Source: Poa pratensis
Taxonomy: Eukaryota > Streptophyta > Magnoliopsida > Poales > Poaceae
Length of the DNA stretch: 64,000 nt
Reading direction: 5' to 3'
Assembly: GCA_947311845.1 (NCBI GenBank)
Contig: CAMZMU010000059.1
Span: 37,685,226 to 37,749,225 of the forward strand
The notes beneath the pieces are model-generated. The model was not told where the DNA came from and made no database searches. It saw only the letters and a program-made list of their open reading frames with translations. The position numbers were made by a program, and so were the translations under genes. Shown here in pieces: positions 23,192 through 35,592 of the stretch (position 1 is its first letter; every line of letters begins with the position of its first letter).

Positions 23192-23807
23192 GGTCAGCCG
23201 TTGGATTCGCCTTGTATTCCAAGTGTATTACTATCCTGCACTGCCATAATTCAATATATGTAGGTCTGGCCTTTTCTGACATGCTAATTTGCACTTGCAG
23301 CCATTGAACTTTATTTCTGCATTTAGAGGAATTATAAGTGGCGTACATTTGTGCAAAATGATTCTGTAAGCATGTCTGAAAACTGTTTTTTTTTTTTTGC
23401 TGAGATTTATCGATTTACTGTGCGGTGCTAATTTTCATTTTATCTAACAGGACATGTGAGCTGTTCCAAAGACGGAGCTTTTGTGTTGGCTTGCAGCCCT
23501 GATGGTAGCTTTAGACATGTAGCTGAGGAAAGTGCGCGCCTCATAATTCGTTGTCTGTAATCATTAGGGTCATTCGATATTTTTCTTGCTGTAAATGACT
23601 TGGATATGTAGCTCTTTTCACCTTCAGATTGTACTATCCTGTGCTCTTTCACTTGAAGTTGGTCACGGTACTTCAGTTTTAGAATATACCCCCGTCGTTT
23701 TAATTCACTTGAAGAGAGGGGTGCACGGTGGTGCCCTAGATGCAAAATTTCTTGTGTTAGGGGTGGCACACATGTGATAAATAGCTAGTTTGCAAAGAAA
23801 ATAAATT
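23192..23807. other. 3' untranslated region and spacer after NOT2
   Basis: The first few hundred bases should be the NOT2 3' untranslated region. A long T run occurs near 23385-23399 without a visible flanking duplication. No gene seen. Confidence 0.4.
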
Positions 23808-24205
23808 TTACCCGTTGTCCTGTGCACCTCCACTTGCATCCGCCATTTGGCACTTTATCTTGGCGATTTGCTTGGCTAGTTCCACCACTGCACCTGCACT
23901 CCTCTCGCGAGGTCTGCACTGCCGTCTACTCATAAACTGCTGATACACGAAGAATAGAAGCCCCAAAAGACCAGAAGTAGCGCTGATTGTTGCTCTACTT
24001 GTACCCGGATTTAGTCGAGCGAGTCCCAACGATATTCTCCTGTTATGCAATAGAATTTAAGAGAGGTAACCAAAGAAAAGAAAGCTGGAGAATATACATC
24101 ATTTCCATGTTTTGTTGTGGGCTTGTCTGTTTCTATTGGAATTTCACCGCACTCTTCGGAGTTTAGATATTTAAAATGATACTGATGGTGATAGAGTTTA
24201 TTCAA
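23808..24205 (-). pseudogene. Exon(s) of an unrecognised gene with a membrane segment
   Basis: A minus-strand frame ends at a TAA (23808-23810) and begins after a plausible AG acceptor near 24042. It reads RISLGLARLNPGTSRATISA, a hydrophobic stretch LLGLLFFVYQQFM, an arginine-rich patch, and a short helical tail with ELAKQIAKIKCQMAD. An upstream open segment (24100-24165, with EECGEIPIETDKPTTKHGN) may be an earlier exon. I do not recognise the family and found no start. It may be a relic or the last exons of a small membrane protein gene. Confidence 0.3.
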
Positions 24206-24641
24206 AACTTTATCATTTTAGATTTCTCTATGGTGCACCAAAAGGAAAAAAAAAACTACACATAGCAGTAGTAAGCTGTTGGAGCTGCAAAGTTTAAAGT
24301 TTATATACTATAGTTATGTTATTTGAGAGAAACAAAAAGAGAAATTTCCATGCACAGATCTCAACACAAGAGCAGAGGGTTAGATTAGAGGGGTGTACGG
24401 CATGTCAGCATGGGGATTCAACTAAATTTCTCCTATGTTAATGTTTTGTTTGTATACATACAAAGCATGTGCAACTTACCACTAGTACACCCCAGATAAT
24501 GATATTCAGATATAATATGGGAATGCGGACACAAATGGTGCATACAAATTTGGTACAGATTTGATAAATTGTAACTGTATCCTCCCCTACAACTGATGCA
24601 TGATGGCTAAAACCAAAAGCCCTCCTAACATGAGCCGAAAG
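24206..24641. other. Spacer, 3' side of PHD-BRCT copy A
   Basis: AT-rich. Homology to the DNA downstream of copy B begins near 24580 (compare about 44800), which marks one edge of the duplicated segment. Confidence 0.45.
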
Positions 24642-27600
24642 CTAAGGCCTAACGGTCGTCTTCACGTACATATCCGGGGTGAAGCTGTAACTCTGTTCCA
24701 GCATCAGCGCGTCATAAGACGCGATAGCATGAAACACCCGAAGGTGGCTGATCACCTGCGCTCCCGAGGCCGCATACTTCATTGCCTCCTCTATCTCCTT
24801 GCCGACAAATAAAGTCGCAGCATAATCCCTTGGAGGGCCATCGTAGTAGATGAAGTATACCTTCGCGGGATTTTCGCCAGAATTCTCCTGTAATGGACTC
24901 GGGATGCTTCCCTCCAGCACCTGCCCTTCGGCAGCTTCTATCAGAGTTTGTATTTTTGCTCTGTGTTCTGGGTTCAGGTAGGCGCTGAGGCAGAAATACA
25001 GTCCTGAGAACAGTTTCGGTGCCTGCAAGCGTCATTTTCTCGTCATGCAGATGCAATGGTATGGTGCAATTCTCAGGAGTTGAGTAAAAGGTATAAATAG
25101 GAAAACATATGGCTGTAGAAATGGATTCAAAATATTAGATTATTAGATGGTTGAAGTGCATTCATAATATTCATTTTCAAAGATAATTACAGTGCATCAT
25201 AAATAAATAAAACTACGATTTATGGCACTCCAAAACACACACTTGGGATGCCACTTCAAAATGTTGTTGGATATATACGGACACCTAATTTTCTCCAGAC
25301 ATGCACTTTAAGCATTTGGCATTAAGAAGCCTCTGTATGAACACTTACATTTTGACAAAAAATGGTAAACCGATTCCCTAAACTTATGCATATGGCGAAC
25401 TGCAATATGTTTTTACTAAATATATTTATCTCTATATTGGAGTAATATAGAATAGTATTGCCAGAAACAGACATCTATACATACCACTTCGGCTGCTCCA
25501 TCTCTTCCTTTCTTTGGTCCATCCAAGAATTCCACCTCGTAAGTAATTTCCGGAACTGTAATCGGCTCTGCCAAGCAAGTTTTTGGACCTGGAATCGGCT
25601 CTGCCAAGCAATCCACAATCCCTGATACAGGAACATCACGTGAACTGCTTCAGTGCAGGGATAAATAAATGTTCTCTATGGAGCTAGGAAAAGTGTGAAT
25701 AGACTAGCCCCTTGTTCATTAAGCGAGATGTAATAGTAAAGTTATTATCAATAATACAAACAATGGATATGTACGATGGCATAACACTAACATCCAGCTG
25801 AGACAACCCATTTCCCAGAGAGTATCGCCATCAGGACCTCATATGATCTGCCACATGTGCTACCAGCACTTCTGCCCACAATAACGTGAGTCACATTTTT
25901 GTCCCATTCCTCAGCCAAGGTTGAACTGGTCAAGGAAGCAAATTCCTTGAGGGAATCCTGCTTGACAAACATATACAATTTGTTCACAACTGCGTAAGGA
26001 ACAGAAAATATTCGAAAATTAGCTAATTATATTAATTTAAATCTGACCATTAAGTGGGATTGCTACATTATTTGTCCGTACATCAAATATATGCAAATGG
26101 TCCACAGAGGGTATTGTTTGCTAGTATACTCTATGCTACCTTCTCTGATGCACTTAAAACTGACCCGAGCAGAACCCACTTGTCCACCGGTGTTATAGGC
26201 TGGTTCATTTGGTTTTCTTCTCTCCGGTAATCGGCAGAAATTCCTTCTTTGTCCGAATATTGACTGTAATGATGAAACATAATGCAAATTATAGAAGAAT
26301 ATTAATGGATAACCGTAATATACATAAAGTCATTATTTATCAATCATTGACTATAATGACGAAATACAATGCAAATCATAGAAGAATATATTAATGAATA
26401 ATAATGATTGAATATCTGATTAGTAATCTCTGCACCGTTTCCCGGGAAAATTAAAAAAGAAGCATACCCCTGAGGCAAGGAAGAAGAGCTCGAAGTGTTC
26501 GGCTGATCTACTTGTTGATCTTCCCTTCTATGAATGACAGACATTCCTTGTTTATCTAAATGCTGGCTAGAACAACAAATCAAGTACAAGATGAAAGATT
26601 AATAATTAAACAAACGAACAATACAATCTCCAATACACATGAAGAAATATAGTCTACCCAACGAAAAGAATAATTTAATATAATGCTAGAGTTTATTTGT
26701 TTATCTTCCATATGGGAATCGATGGAAATTAATTTAACTGAACATTGGTTGGAATGACTAAATGCACAACACTGAATTATAAATGAAGGATTAATCAAAT
26801 AAGATGAAAATTAAAGAAAAGGTACATACTTCTGAACGATGGGCAACGTAATGTCACTTTTCAGTATTGGTGAGCTCATCTTGGATGCATGCTTGGGGCA
26901 CCAAACATTGCGGTTCTCCTTCGACATCACAATTAGACATGTAAAAACATAGCATGTTCATGAATGGTTCAATAACAATATATACTCAAAAGCTTACAAC
27001 ATCCCAGCGGCATTCTAAAATCATCATGGCACATGGAACATGATATGTCTTGGCGCAGGGGTGGTGATAACAACCAAGGGCTGCTCCCGGGAGCCTGCAT
27101 CTACTGCATTTCAATCTTGAAGCACGACTGATTTCCTTCTCCATGTTAACAAACCTTTCACCATTGAAAAACACTCTTGGGGCCCTTCACAAATATTAGT
27201 AGGGGTGCCAAAATGTGATATCAACAAAAAGCCTACTCTGAAATTAATAACATGCTAAGAGTGAAAAGGATAGATGAACACCATGTGATGTTTGTCAATA
27301 AATAAAATATGAAGAGTTAAACGGTGTGTATAAATAAACTTACCAGTCCATGCACTTTTTATGGACATAGATGGCATTGGTTAGGTTGCCCTCGTCGCTG
27401 GATACAATCCTTCCCTCTTGATACTTGACCATCGGACCATGAAACTGACATAGGAAAAGTGAATATTTTTTAGGTAGTCAGAAATAAGAAGACATCAAAA
27501 GATCTTTTTTTACTTGATATATGCAAATGATATGCAGCATATTACCTTCTCAGCAATTCTAAATGAATGGCAGAAAACACATTCATCTTCAAATAAATTG

Positions 27601-29569
27601 ATTGGTGTTTGGGGTCTGCTCAAGTCAGGGGCCCCTTGATTGTCTTCCAACTTGCCACGTTTCCCTAAACCCTTGCTCTTTTTACAGGGACGCAAATGCT
27701 GCCCAGTGTTACTTGCATTAACATCTGGTGATACAACTTTGGTTGCGTCAACACGAAATCTCGTATATGGACCCTTCGCGGGTGTTTCGTTTTTAATCTA
27801 TACCAAAACGTATTCACTCAGAATGTTGAATACACAATTTTCACGATGTATGTAATTCATCAACGAATGAACAATTAATTCTAATAAACGGTTGCACAAG
27901 TAATTAGCACTTATACATGTGTTACACAATAAAAATGTACCAGTCATTAGCATGAAAACTGTGTTATACTTATCTATGCATAAGTAATTCTCGAATCTGC
28001 CAGGATTTGGGCAAAGAACTATGTAAAAAAAGAACATATATAATTGTTTCAAAAAAGAAAAGAATGAAGAAAGTACCCCAACAAGACTTGATTTGGTCTG
28101 ACAGCTGCTCTGACTAGCCATTGCCTCCTTCTGCATTTGACTTTCTTGTAGAAGCTCAAGATTGTCAGTGTCATTTTCTGTTTTTATGTTGACCATCGTG
28201 TTTGTACAAGTAGCAGACTTGTAACCTATGAGCATCAAAGTGGTGATTAAGATGAAGCTGAAAGCAACTACTGAACAGGGCTTGTTTCATCATAATTTCA
28301 AGTAGCTAAACAAACTGAATATTGACATAATATTTTCAAAAACAACAGTTCGTTGTGCAAACAAACTTAGGTCACTAGTAGATGGGCCGTTGCGTTTGTA
28401 CAGGTGTTATTTCTTTCGTTTTCTTATTTTTTTAGTTCTTCTGTATAGTGGCCACATTGTGGAGTTGTTCTTAACATAAGGATGCACAAGCTTAGCCATA
28501 TAAAGGAGCAAAAAACAAAGTAAAATATGACTCAGGTGGGAGACAGTCTGCATGACATCAAGGCCATTGGAAGAAAATACTTCGGCAGTCATGATGCATG
28601 CAAGTAGTACTCGGACACGGGTGTCTGAATCGCACTCGGATGTCCAATTTTACAAAACAATTGGGACATGACAAAAAACACTCTGTAGTCAGAGACAGAT
28701 TTGGGGTCTTCTAAGTGGCAGTAATCCCAACGCTAGCTAACGCCGTAATTTACACATGCCTTGCTATAACATTCCAATAGTGTTAGATACCCTCCATCAC
28801 AATGCATCCTGGATTTATGTACAGATCAGCAGCAATCATGCTTTACCATCCACAAAAAATTATTACCCTCCTAGGAATGCCTCGAGGAATTAAAAGGATG
28901 ATGATAGTATTACTCCAACACGGGTGTGCGAATCACACTCGGATTTGGATGTCAGATGCGGCAGACAACGGGCTAATATGTAATTTACACATTGCTATAA
29001 CATTCCAATCGTGTCAACAGATATCCTCCAATACAATGCAGACTCGATTTACGGATAGTTCAGGAGCAATCATTGTTTACCATTCACAACAAATAATTAC
29101 CTGCCTCGGAATTCCTCGAGGAATAAAAAGGACAGGTAAGTTGGGGGTTGCAAGCAGTAGATAAAAATTGCAGATATCCCTGCTCAAGATCAAAACTAAA
29201 AGTAAGCATCACACCCCAGCAGCTATGTTACGCCTCGACCATGCCATCAGAGCTCAGAGGGCGGCGAGTTTGGCGCATCAAACCGCTCCACTCTTCGGCG
29301 CGCAAATATAAAGGCTGTGTGCCGCGTGCGTAGCGCAGCATGTTCATATAAAATTTGAATCTTGAGGGGTTTGGGGGAGAAAAACGAACCAGCAATGAGC
29401 GGAGTAGTAAGAAAGATCACGCATTGTGCCACGGCGGTAGCTTAGGCGAGAAACGCGACCGTACAGACGAGAGTGGGGATGAGAGCAAACCTCCGAAATC
29501 CGCCGGTCGCCCGCCGGCCGCAGCTGCGCCGGACCCCGGGGGCGGGGGTAGCCACTCGCCGAAGCTCAT
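24642..29569 (-). CDS. Extended-PHD and tandem-BRCT protein, BRCA1/BARD1-related without RING (copy A)
   Basis: Probable nuclear protein related to plant BRCA1 and BARD1 (DNA repair and chromatin regulation). Exons on the minus strand: 29491-29569, 28077-28225, 27546-27797, 27344-27444, 26998-27184, 26830-26918, 26468-26566, 26140-26263, 25792-25957, 25485-25621, 24642-25022. All borders are GT-AG, phases agree, and 1764 nt give 587 aa. Order: short Pro/Gly-rich start (MSFGEWLPPPPGSG); a basic linker; extended PHD finger from ECVFCHSF through YVHKKCMDWAPRVFFNGE, KCSRCRLPGAALGCY and YHVPCA to VWCPKHAS; two similar short repeats (exons 7 and 8); BRCT 1 (WDKNVTHVIVG, AILSGKWVVSAGWIVDCLAE); BRCT 2 (PKLFSGLYFCL through VISHLRVFHAIASYD). 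No RING finger is found, so E3 ligase activity is not expected. Whether BRCA1 or BARD1 is the closer relative was not resolved. Start choice: it joins in phase to exon 2. Confidence 0.85.
26140..26566 (-). repeat. Duplicated exon pair (exons 7 and 8) in PHD-BRCT copy A
   Basis: Exon 7 (26468-26566) reads QHLDKQGMSVIHRREDQQVD and QPNT; exon 8 (26140-26263) reads QYSDKEGISADYRREENQMN and QPIT. The spacing is the same, so one exon probably arose from the other. The intron between them also contains repeated blocks (TGACTRTAATGACGAAA type, near 26260-26290 and 26345-26375). Copy B has the same pair. Confidence 0.75.
28605..29140. repeat. Tandem repeats of roughly 230-300 bp in intron 1 of copy A
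   Basis: Similar blocks recur in order: CACGGGTGT with GAATC and CACTCGGAT (near 28617 and 28920), an ATGCA..GATTTA block (near 28802 and 29036), TTTACCAT.CACAA (near 28845 and 29079), and CCTCGAGGAAT (near 28880 and 29115). The same blocks occur in intron 1 of copy B near 48785-49400. Confidence 0.65.
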
Positions 29570-29910
29570 GACGCGTCGGTGGACACGCCCCGCGGTTACG
29601 AGGACGACGATGATGATCTCATCGGGACGCTGCGACGAAGGGAAGGCAGTGAATGGAGGGATGGGACGGCGAGGAGAGGAGTGGCGATTGGAGTGTGGGC
29701 GCGAGGAGCGAGGCGACGATTTGACAGAGGATGGGCGGGCGCGAGGCGTGGCGTAGTAGGTGTATTGGTTGCGCATAGTCAAAAAGCCTGGCAATCGGCA
29801 CTCCTCCCCGCCCCGGCCTACTACTAGCCTACTGCTAGACCGTACTGGACAGGACGCCTCCATTTGCCTTCAGTTTTGACGCCCGTTTCTGCCGTACAGA
29901 GAGCATTTCA
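29570..29910. other. Upstream region of PHD-BRCT copy A
   Basis: GC-rich probable promoter and leader. Sequence similarity to the region upstream of copy B continues to about 29865 (for example CTACTACTAGCCTACTG at about 29819, compare about 50226), so the duplication included promoter DNA. Confidence 0.5.
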
Positions 29911-29911
29911 C

Positions 29912-31347
29912 AGCATCTCCAGGGGGCGCTCCCAAATGACCTCAAATGCTCAATGGGGTCCGCACGCAGAAAAACGGCCACATCGACACCCCAATGGTTT
30001 AGACTAGTCATTTTGTGTCCGGCACGCCCGAAAGGGCCCAAGTTTGGAGGCCCTCTCAGGGTGCCGGACACTGTCCGGACATGCCCTCCGACATGGGTGG
30101 CCCACCTGTCATAGACACGGCGCGCGCAGAGGCGGTTGATAGCGCCGTGCAAGAGGTTGTTCCGCCCGCATTTATGGAGACGAGTTTCCACATGCGACGA
30201 AGGGACGGGACGGCGATGCGTCTGCCGCACGCGTCGCATTTACGGCGGCGCCTGCTGAGCGCCCAGCCTTTCCCGGCTTCTCAAGCCGCCGTGGCGGAGA
30301 CGTGTCGCCGCCATTAACTCCGACGCGGCGCTCGCCGTAGCCCGCAGCAACACCGTAGCTCGCAGTAGCCCAAGAAACACTGCCTCCGCTATGCCTCGCT
30401 GCCTCGCCACCTCATGGGCCACCCTCACCCAAGCAGCACGCCGTGCTCACCCCACGGCGCAGGACGCAGCCGCTCCGCCAGCTGACGTCGACGAACCAGC
30501 CTTCGACTGGGCGGAGGTGGCCGATGTGGAGGAGCAGGAGCCGGAGCAGCCGGAGCAGGTGCCCTACCCCGGGCAAGAGCCGCCGCCGAAACAGGAGCAG
30601 GAGGTGTCGCCTTCGCTGTGGCCAGACGAGGTGGTTACGCCAACTCGTTCGCCAGCTGGCGAAACAAGGAGGCATACCGCCAGGTCAGGTTCGGCTTTGA
30701 GGCGGCTCGCGACGCCGTGGAGGCAGCCAGAGTGCGGAGCGGGAAGAGCGCTATCGCGTCTTCATGGCTGCCGAGCGGGCAGCGATGGCCGAGCAGCAGC
30801 AGCTCATCGCCCAGGCGGAGGAGCTCGAGCATGTGGCCTCCCAGTTGCTCACTGAGCAGGCGGCCCACGAGGAGCTGAACCAGGCAAGGCAGGCCAGGCA
30901 GGCGAGGGAGATGGCGCAGCGGGATAAGATGTGCCGGGAGGTGGCGCAGCGGGATGCCATGCGCCGGGCGGTGAGCGCGCTCCGGCGGGAGAGGCGTGTG
31001 CGCTCACGCATAGCCCAGAAGGCGCACGACGACGAGGCTGGCCCGAGCGGCGGTGTTTAGTTTATGTTTTAGTTTTAATTGTAGTTTAAATTTCATAATA
31101 TTGTATCGCGTTGTCGTTTAAGTTTGAATCAAAAAAATGTAGGAGTATGAATCAAAAAATATATGCCCACAAAGTGTTTGATCATTTGCTCAAATTTTGG
31201 ATCGATTTGGGGGGCGGGCCTTTGGGGTGCGCCGTTGTGGGCTGCACCCCCCCCCCCCATTGTGTCGGACATGTGTCCGGCACCCCCCAATTGAGGCCCA
31301 ATTGGGAGGGGGTGTCGGACACATATTTGGAGGGTACTGGAGATGCT
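29912..31347 (+). mobile_element. Putative TIR element with a broken coiled-coil ORF
   Basis: Short inverted ends AGCATCTCCAG (29912-29922) and CTGGAGATGCT (31337-31347) resemble the Harbinger-like ends elsewhere in this window. No clear target-site duplication was found, so the borders are tentative. Both subterminal regions contain GTCCGGACA / GTGTCGGACA type sequence. Confidence 0.5.
30391..31060 (+). pseudogene. Broken ORF: acidic Pro/Gln-rich region plus helical tail
   Basis: Three open stretches in different frames look like parts of one protein: an N-terminal acidic part (DWAEVADVEEQEPEQPEQVP, 30391-30640), a middle part (NSFASWRNKEAYRQVRFGFE, 30640-30750) and a helical C-terminal part (30764-31060; AEELEHVASQLLTEQAAHEE, then repeated AREMAQRDK-like units). 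Two frame changes are needed to join them. Probably a transposon-encoded accessory protein; the family is not identified. Confidence 0.45.
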
Positions 31348-31559
31348 CTCAACCCCAAAGACCAATGGGTCCGAACGGAAAAATCATCCCAACGGGACCC
31401 ATTCAAAAATTGCCCGACACTATCGAGCCCAGGACGACGACCCGACAGATGGGACCATTTGTTATAGACACGCATTGGGAGAGCCGCGATTATTGGCCAT
31501 GTGTAGGAGAGCGGTTCCGCGAGTGATGTAGTCTACTTGTCAGACGGATTTCCAGGCAA

Positions 31560-32158
31560 CACTGTACGCGGCAACGTTGCGCCTTAAGCACGCGTCACAT
31601 TAACGCCTGAACCAGCAGAGCGCCAGTCCACACCCGAGGTGGACCTTTTGGTTGTGGTAGGGGTGGGTCATAAGCACGCCACCCCCGAGGTGTTAAGCCT
31701 TGTCGGCCTCCGACATAGGGACGCGATGACGGAGGAGAAGCAACGTCTTCCCGAGAACGCCAGGGGCAATTAAGGCGCGTGGCACGGTCGTTCCGACGAG
31801 AACGTGATGCCCTCCTGCGGGCACATGCCGACGCGTGGAGGTCCTCGCGAGACAACAAGTGGTGTCGGCGGGCTACCAGGTGCCTTCGCCATTGCGGAAT
31901 GACGCGCATATCAACGACTTCCCCGACATCAGTTGGGATTTGGGGGCATCGACCACCTAGATCGAGGAGGACTCGCTGGGCTTCACGAAGACCACTAAAC
32001 TCACGACACAACATACCTCCTCCTTCAGCAGTGGCGCTTCCACCCCGCGTGCCGCTTATCGGATTCTTGCTCCTCCTCCACCACCATCGTCTACCTCGAC
32101 GACGATGAAAACGAAAGCGTCGATTGGGACGCCCTCACGGACAAGTACGAGGACTAGG
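31560..32158 (+). pseudogene. Remnant of a second transposon-like coding region
   Basis: Patches of coding-like sequence, including VARSFRRERDALLRAHAD near 31778 and an acidic end VYLDDDENESVDWDALTDKY ending at 32158. These lie in different frames with stops between. Similar in style to the ORF at 30391-31060. Function unknown. Confidence 0.3.
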
Positions 32159-32159
32159 T

Positions 32160-32880
32160 TGGGGTTCCGACGATGTTGTTTAGTTTTAATTTCATTCGAA
32201 TGAAAATCTTAAACTATAAAAATAATTGAATGAAATTTTAAACTTTTTGCTTACATTTGGTTATAAAAAATTCGTAATTTTAGTAACAACCAATTAATTA
32301 TGAAAATTCACGCATCGTACAACAATATTTTGAATCAATAAAACCATTATTTTGAGGAGCGTCAATTAAAACCACATGGGTAAAAGTGGTTTCTTTCATT
32401 TCGAAAAATAAAACTAAAGAAACAAGTTTGCTAGCTACAATAAGGACAAAAAACTAAAAATATATATAAATGGGTTGCCTCATGTAAAGTGCTTTCTTTA
32501 TAGCCATATAGTACCTTGTTCCAGATGGCTTTATATTATGGGGCACATGAATGTTTTTTAGGTGCCCATTCATGGAAGGGAAAGTGTCACATGCATTTTC
32601 TTATGTGGGAAATAAAACTTCACATTCCCTACTTTGAATCAATAATTACACTTGTAGTTCTAAGAAAATATCTTCCCAATATTATAGAACAAGAAGAATA
32701 GTTCTTCATGTCCATTACAATAAATTTATGTGAACAAATGTAAGATACAATTCAATCATACCATTATCTACTCTACATAATACCTTTTTGGTAAAGGTGT
32801 CCGCAAGTTGCGAGTCAGTATCACAAGGTGTCATGCATGGGACTGATATTCATATTTTATTTAAAAGATTGGACATTGAC
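32160..32880. other. AT-rich spacer, no gene seen
   Basis: AT-rich DNA with short open stretches only. It may include degraded retrotransposon sequence, but no boundary could be set. Confidence 0.4.
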
Positions 32881-33264
32881 GTGGGGTTACGAGGGCAAAT
32901 CCCATGGTTAGGATACCTAGGGTTTCGTATGAGGGGGAGAAGTATGGCGCTGGTGATTCCGTCGGCTGACAAGAGGCGAGTTTACCCAGGTTCAGGCCCC
33001 CGGAGGGTAACACCCTACTTCATGCTTGTCTGGTATTGATGATGATGAAGTGTACAATGGCGATCCCGACGAGATGCGATCTCGCTAGGGTTTTGTGTAT
33101 GAGTAAAAGCGTGCCTTAGATGCGGCCCTCCAGCCTTTATATAGGAGGCTAGGTCTCGGGAGTTCGCAGTCGACTAGGTTTACAGGTAAGGAAATTCCAA
33201 ACCGCCATGGACTATGCTTGACTTGGGACGTACTCCTTGGTGATGGGCCTCCATGTTGGGATGT

Positions 33265-35592
33265 TGAAAGTGCATGTGTTGCCCCATGCGTGGTTTTGGT
33301 AATTAATGACAATCCTTATGGACTAATATTTGCATTGAGATATTCTTGTAGATCTTGTCCATAGGAAAAGATTGGAGTTCATGTGTTGGACTCTAGAAGA
33401 TTATATGATGATCAAGGTTCTATCCAAGGGTTGATATAAAGAATGGTCATCTCGGGTTGAGCTTATTGCAAGCATGGCTTGGAAAAAAAGTTTGAGTGAA
33501 CATTCATGTTTATCTCCAAGCCATCATATATATCAAGAGAAGAAGATGAAGTGCAAATGGATTCATGAAGACGGAGCTTAGCAAGGCTCTCCCATCATGG
33601 TGTATGGGGGAGCATTTGGAGATGTCTTCACCAAGCAAAGCGCAATCAAGAAAGGTGGTCCACTTGAAGAGATCAAGATCATCATCATCTAGCTCAAGTG
33701 GAATGTGCAAGACAAAGGTATGATCTTGATAGGTTTTCTATTTTACCGGTGTCATGGTGTTAGTGGAAGACCGGGTTATAGGATAGATGGCGTACTATCA
33801 AGAGGGGCTCTCAAGTGAGTAACTTGATCGCATCTTTGTGGAGAGCTCAAACCGTTGCATACTTGGCATATCATCTTTCTTGGTTCTTATTTGGTTCTTC
33901 TCCTTGTTGGGTTTTGGTGCTTGCTGTGATCCTCATGACAATCCCAAGTTCTTCGAAAATGGATTTTGGATGGAAAACTTGTTGCGTTCCCGGTGTTGGA
34001 AATATTACCGGTCCTCCTCGAGATAAGGTCCACACCTCCCATGTGTGATATCTCCTCTATATTTGTAGGAAAGCTCTTGTCGCTACCTTTCCAACCTCGT
34101 TGGTTTCATCTCGTTTCGAGCTTCCTTACAAAAGTTATTGCATTTCAGGATTTACCGGTTGATCTTATTTAGAGAAGGTTTACCTTTCTATATTTGGTTT
34201 TATCCTCACATGATGGACTATGATGTTGCTCTGCATAATATTGAAGGGCTCTTCGTTGCGATTCCAACGAGCCCAAGAACATCGAAAACGGAGTCCGGAT
34301 GATCAAGATATGTTCGTTTTCGTTTTGGGCGTTTTTGCTGTTTTTGTTGGCCAGCCCCCAGGCCGGCCCACAGGCCGGCGGGCTCTGTTGGGTGCCCAGC
34401 CCAGGCCGGGCTCCAGGCCGGGCTGCTCAGCCAGGTGGCCAGCCCCCAGGCCGGCCCAGGCCGGGCCCCAGGCCGGGCGCCTCAGCCGGGTGGCCAGCCT
34501 TCAGGCCGACCCAGGCCGGGCCCTCTGCACCACCGCTTGTTTGGCCGGCCTCCTGGCCAGCCCAGGCCGGGCCCAAGGCCGGCCCCGCGAAATCTGCCCA
34601 ACGGTCATTTTTTAACGGTACCTATTTAAGGGGCTTTCTTCCCCAACGGTTCCCTAACCCTTTGAGCTCGTTTCCCCCCCCCCCCCCTCTCTCCTCCATT
34701 GTTGACATTTGGAAAATCTTGCCTATCTCTCAATCCCTCCCATGATTCTTGCATATCTTGGAGGGAAAGTGAGAGGAGATCAAGATCTATATTTCCACCA
34801 ATCCATTCCTCCTCTAAGTGAGGGAACCTAGTAGATCGTGATCTTGGAGTTCTTGTGTGGTTCTCCTCTTTGTCCTTCCTCTCTTCTCCCCCCATAAGCA
34901 TTAGTTGCTTGTGGTGGGATTTGAGAGTGAAGGATTTGAGCACTTGTGCTCTTGCCATTGCTTCGTTGCATCGGTTTGTGCTCTCCACGAGGATTCATGG
35001 AAGTTGAAAGCTTGTGAACTTGTTACTCTTGGGTCTTTGGACCCTAGACACCCGTTTGGTGGTTGAGACCCTTGTGTGGTCACTTGTAGCTGTTCGGGAG
35101 CCCCCAATCCCGTTGTGGGTTGTGCCCCGGATCGTTGTTGAAAGGCTCCGGATTTCCGCCTCGAAGGATTCCGATAGTGGAAGGTGAACCAAACCTTTGT
35201 GGTGCGGTTCATCGGAGAAGAAGGTGAAATCTTTGTGGTTGTTGAACCATTATGTTGGTTCACACCTCTCCAACGAGACGTACTCCCCTAAAAAGGAGGA
35301 ACTCGGGAATACATCCTCGTCTCCGCGTGCCTCGGTTATTTCTATACCCGAGCTCTTTACTTATGCACTTTACATTGTGATAGCTTTTGTGCTTGAAGTA
35401 TTCTATTGCTATCACCTTGTTACTTGTCTTGCTTAGCATAAGTTGTTGGTGCATATAGGTGAGCCTAATTTATTTAGGTTGTTGGCTTGTTAATTTAAAC
35501 ACCTAGTTTTATTCCGCAATTATCAAGCCTAAACCGGAAAAGTTTTAATCGCCTATTCACCCCCCCCTCTAGGCGACATCATTGTCCTTTCA
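33265..35592 (+). mobile_element. Solo LTR, 2328 bp, inserted in the gypsy fragment
   Basis: Begins TGAAAGTGCATGTG and ends GACATCATTGTCCTTTCA, a TG...CA structure, with a perfect 5-bp target duplication GATGT at 33260-33264 and 35593-35597. Related in the opposite orientation to the LTR at 39956-40993 (shared end sequence CACCC..CTCTAGG.G with CCTTTCA, and GGCCGG-rich interior). No internal region remains, which implies LTR-LTR recombination. Confidence 0.92.
34345..34595. repeat. GGCCGG-rich repeat array inside the solo LTR
   Basis: Irregular repeats of CCAGGCCGGCC and GCCCAGGCCGGG. The related LTR at 39956-40993 has a similar but shorter run near 40690-40820. Very GC-rich and self-complementary. 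Confidence 0.85.

Noticed and set aside
23385..23399. T run near the NOT2 3' end as another retroposon tail
   Set aside because: No flanking duplication could be found.
28407..28592. Possible alternative first exon of PHD-BRCT copy A (MTAEVFSSNGLDVMQ)
   Set aside because: The ATG is changed to ACG in copy B and the stretch does not join exon 2 in phase as well as the exon at 29491-29569.
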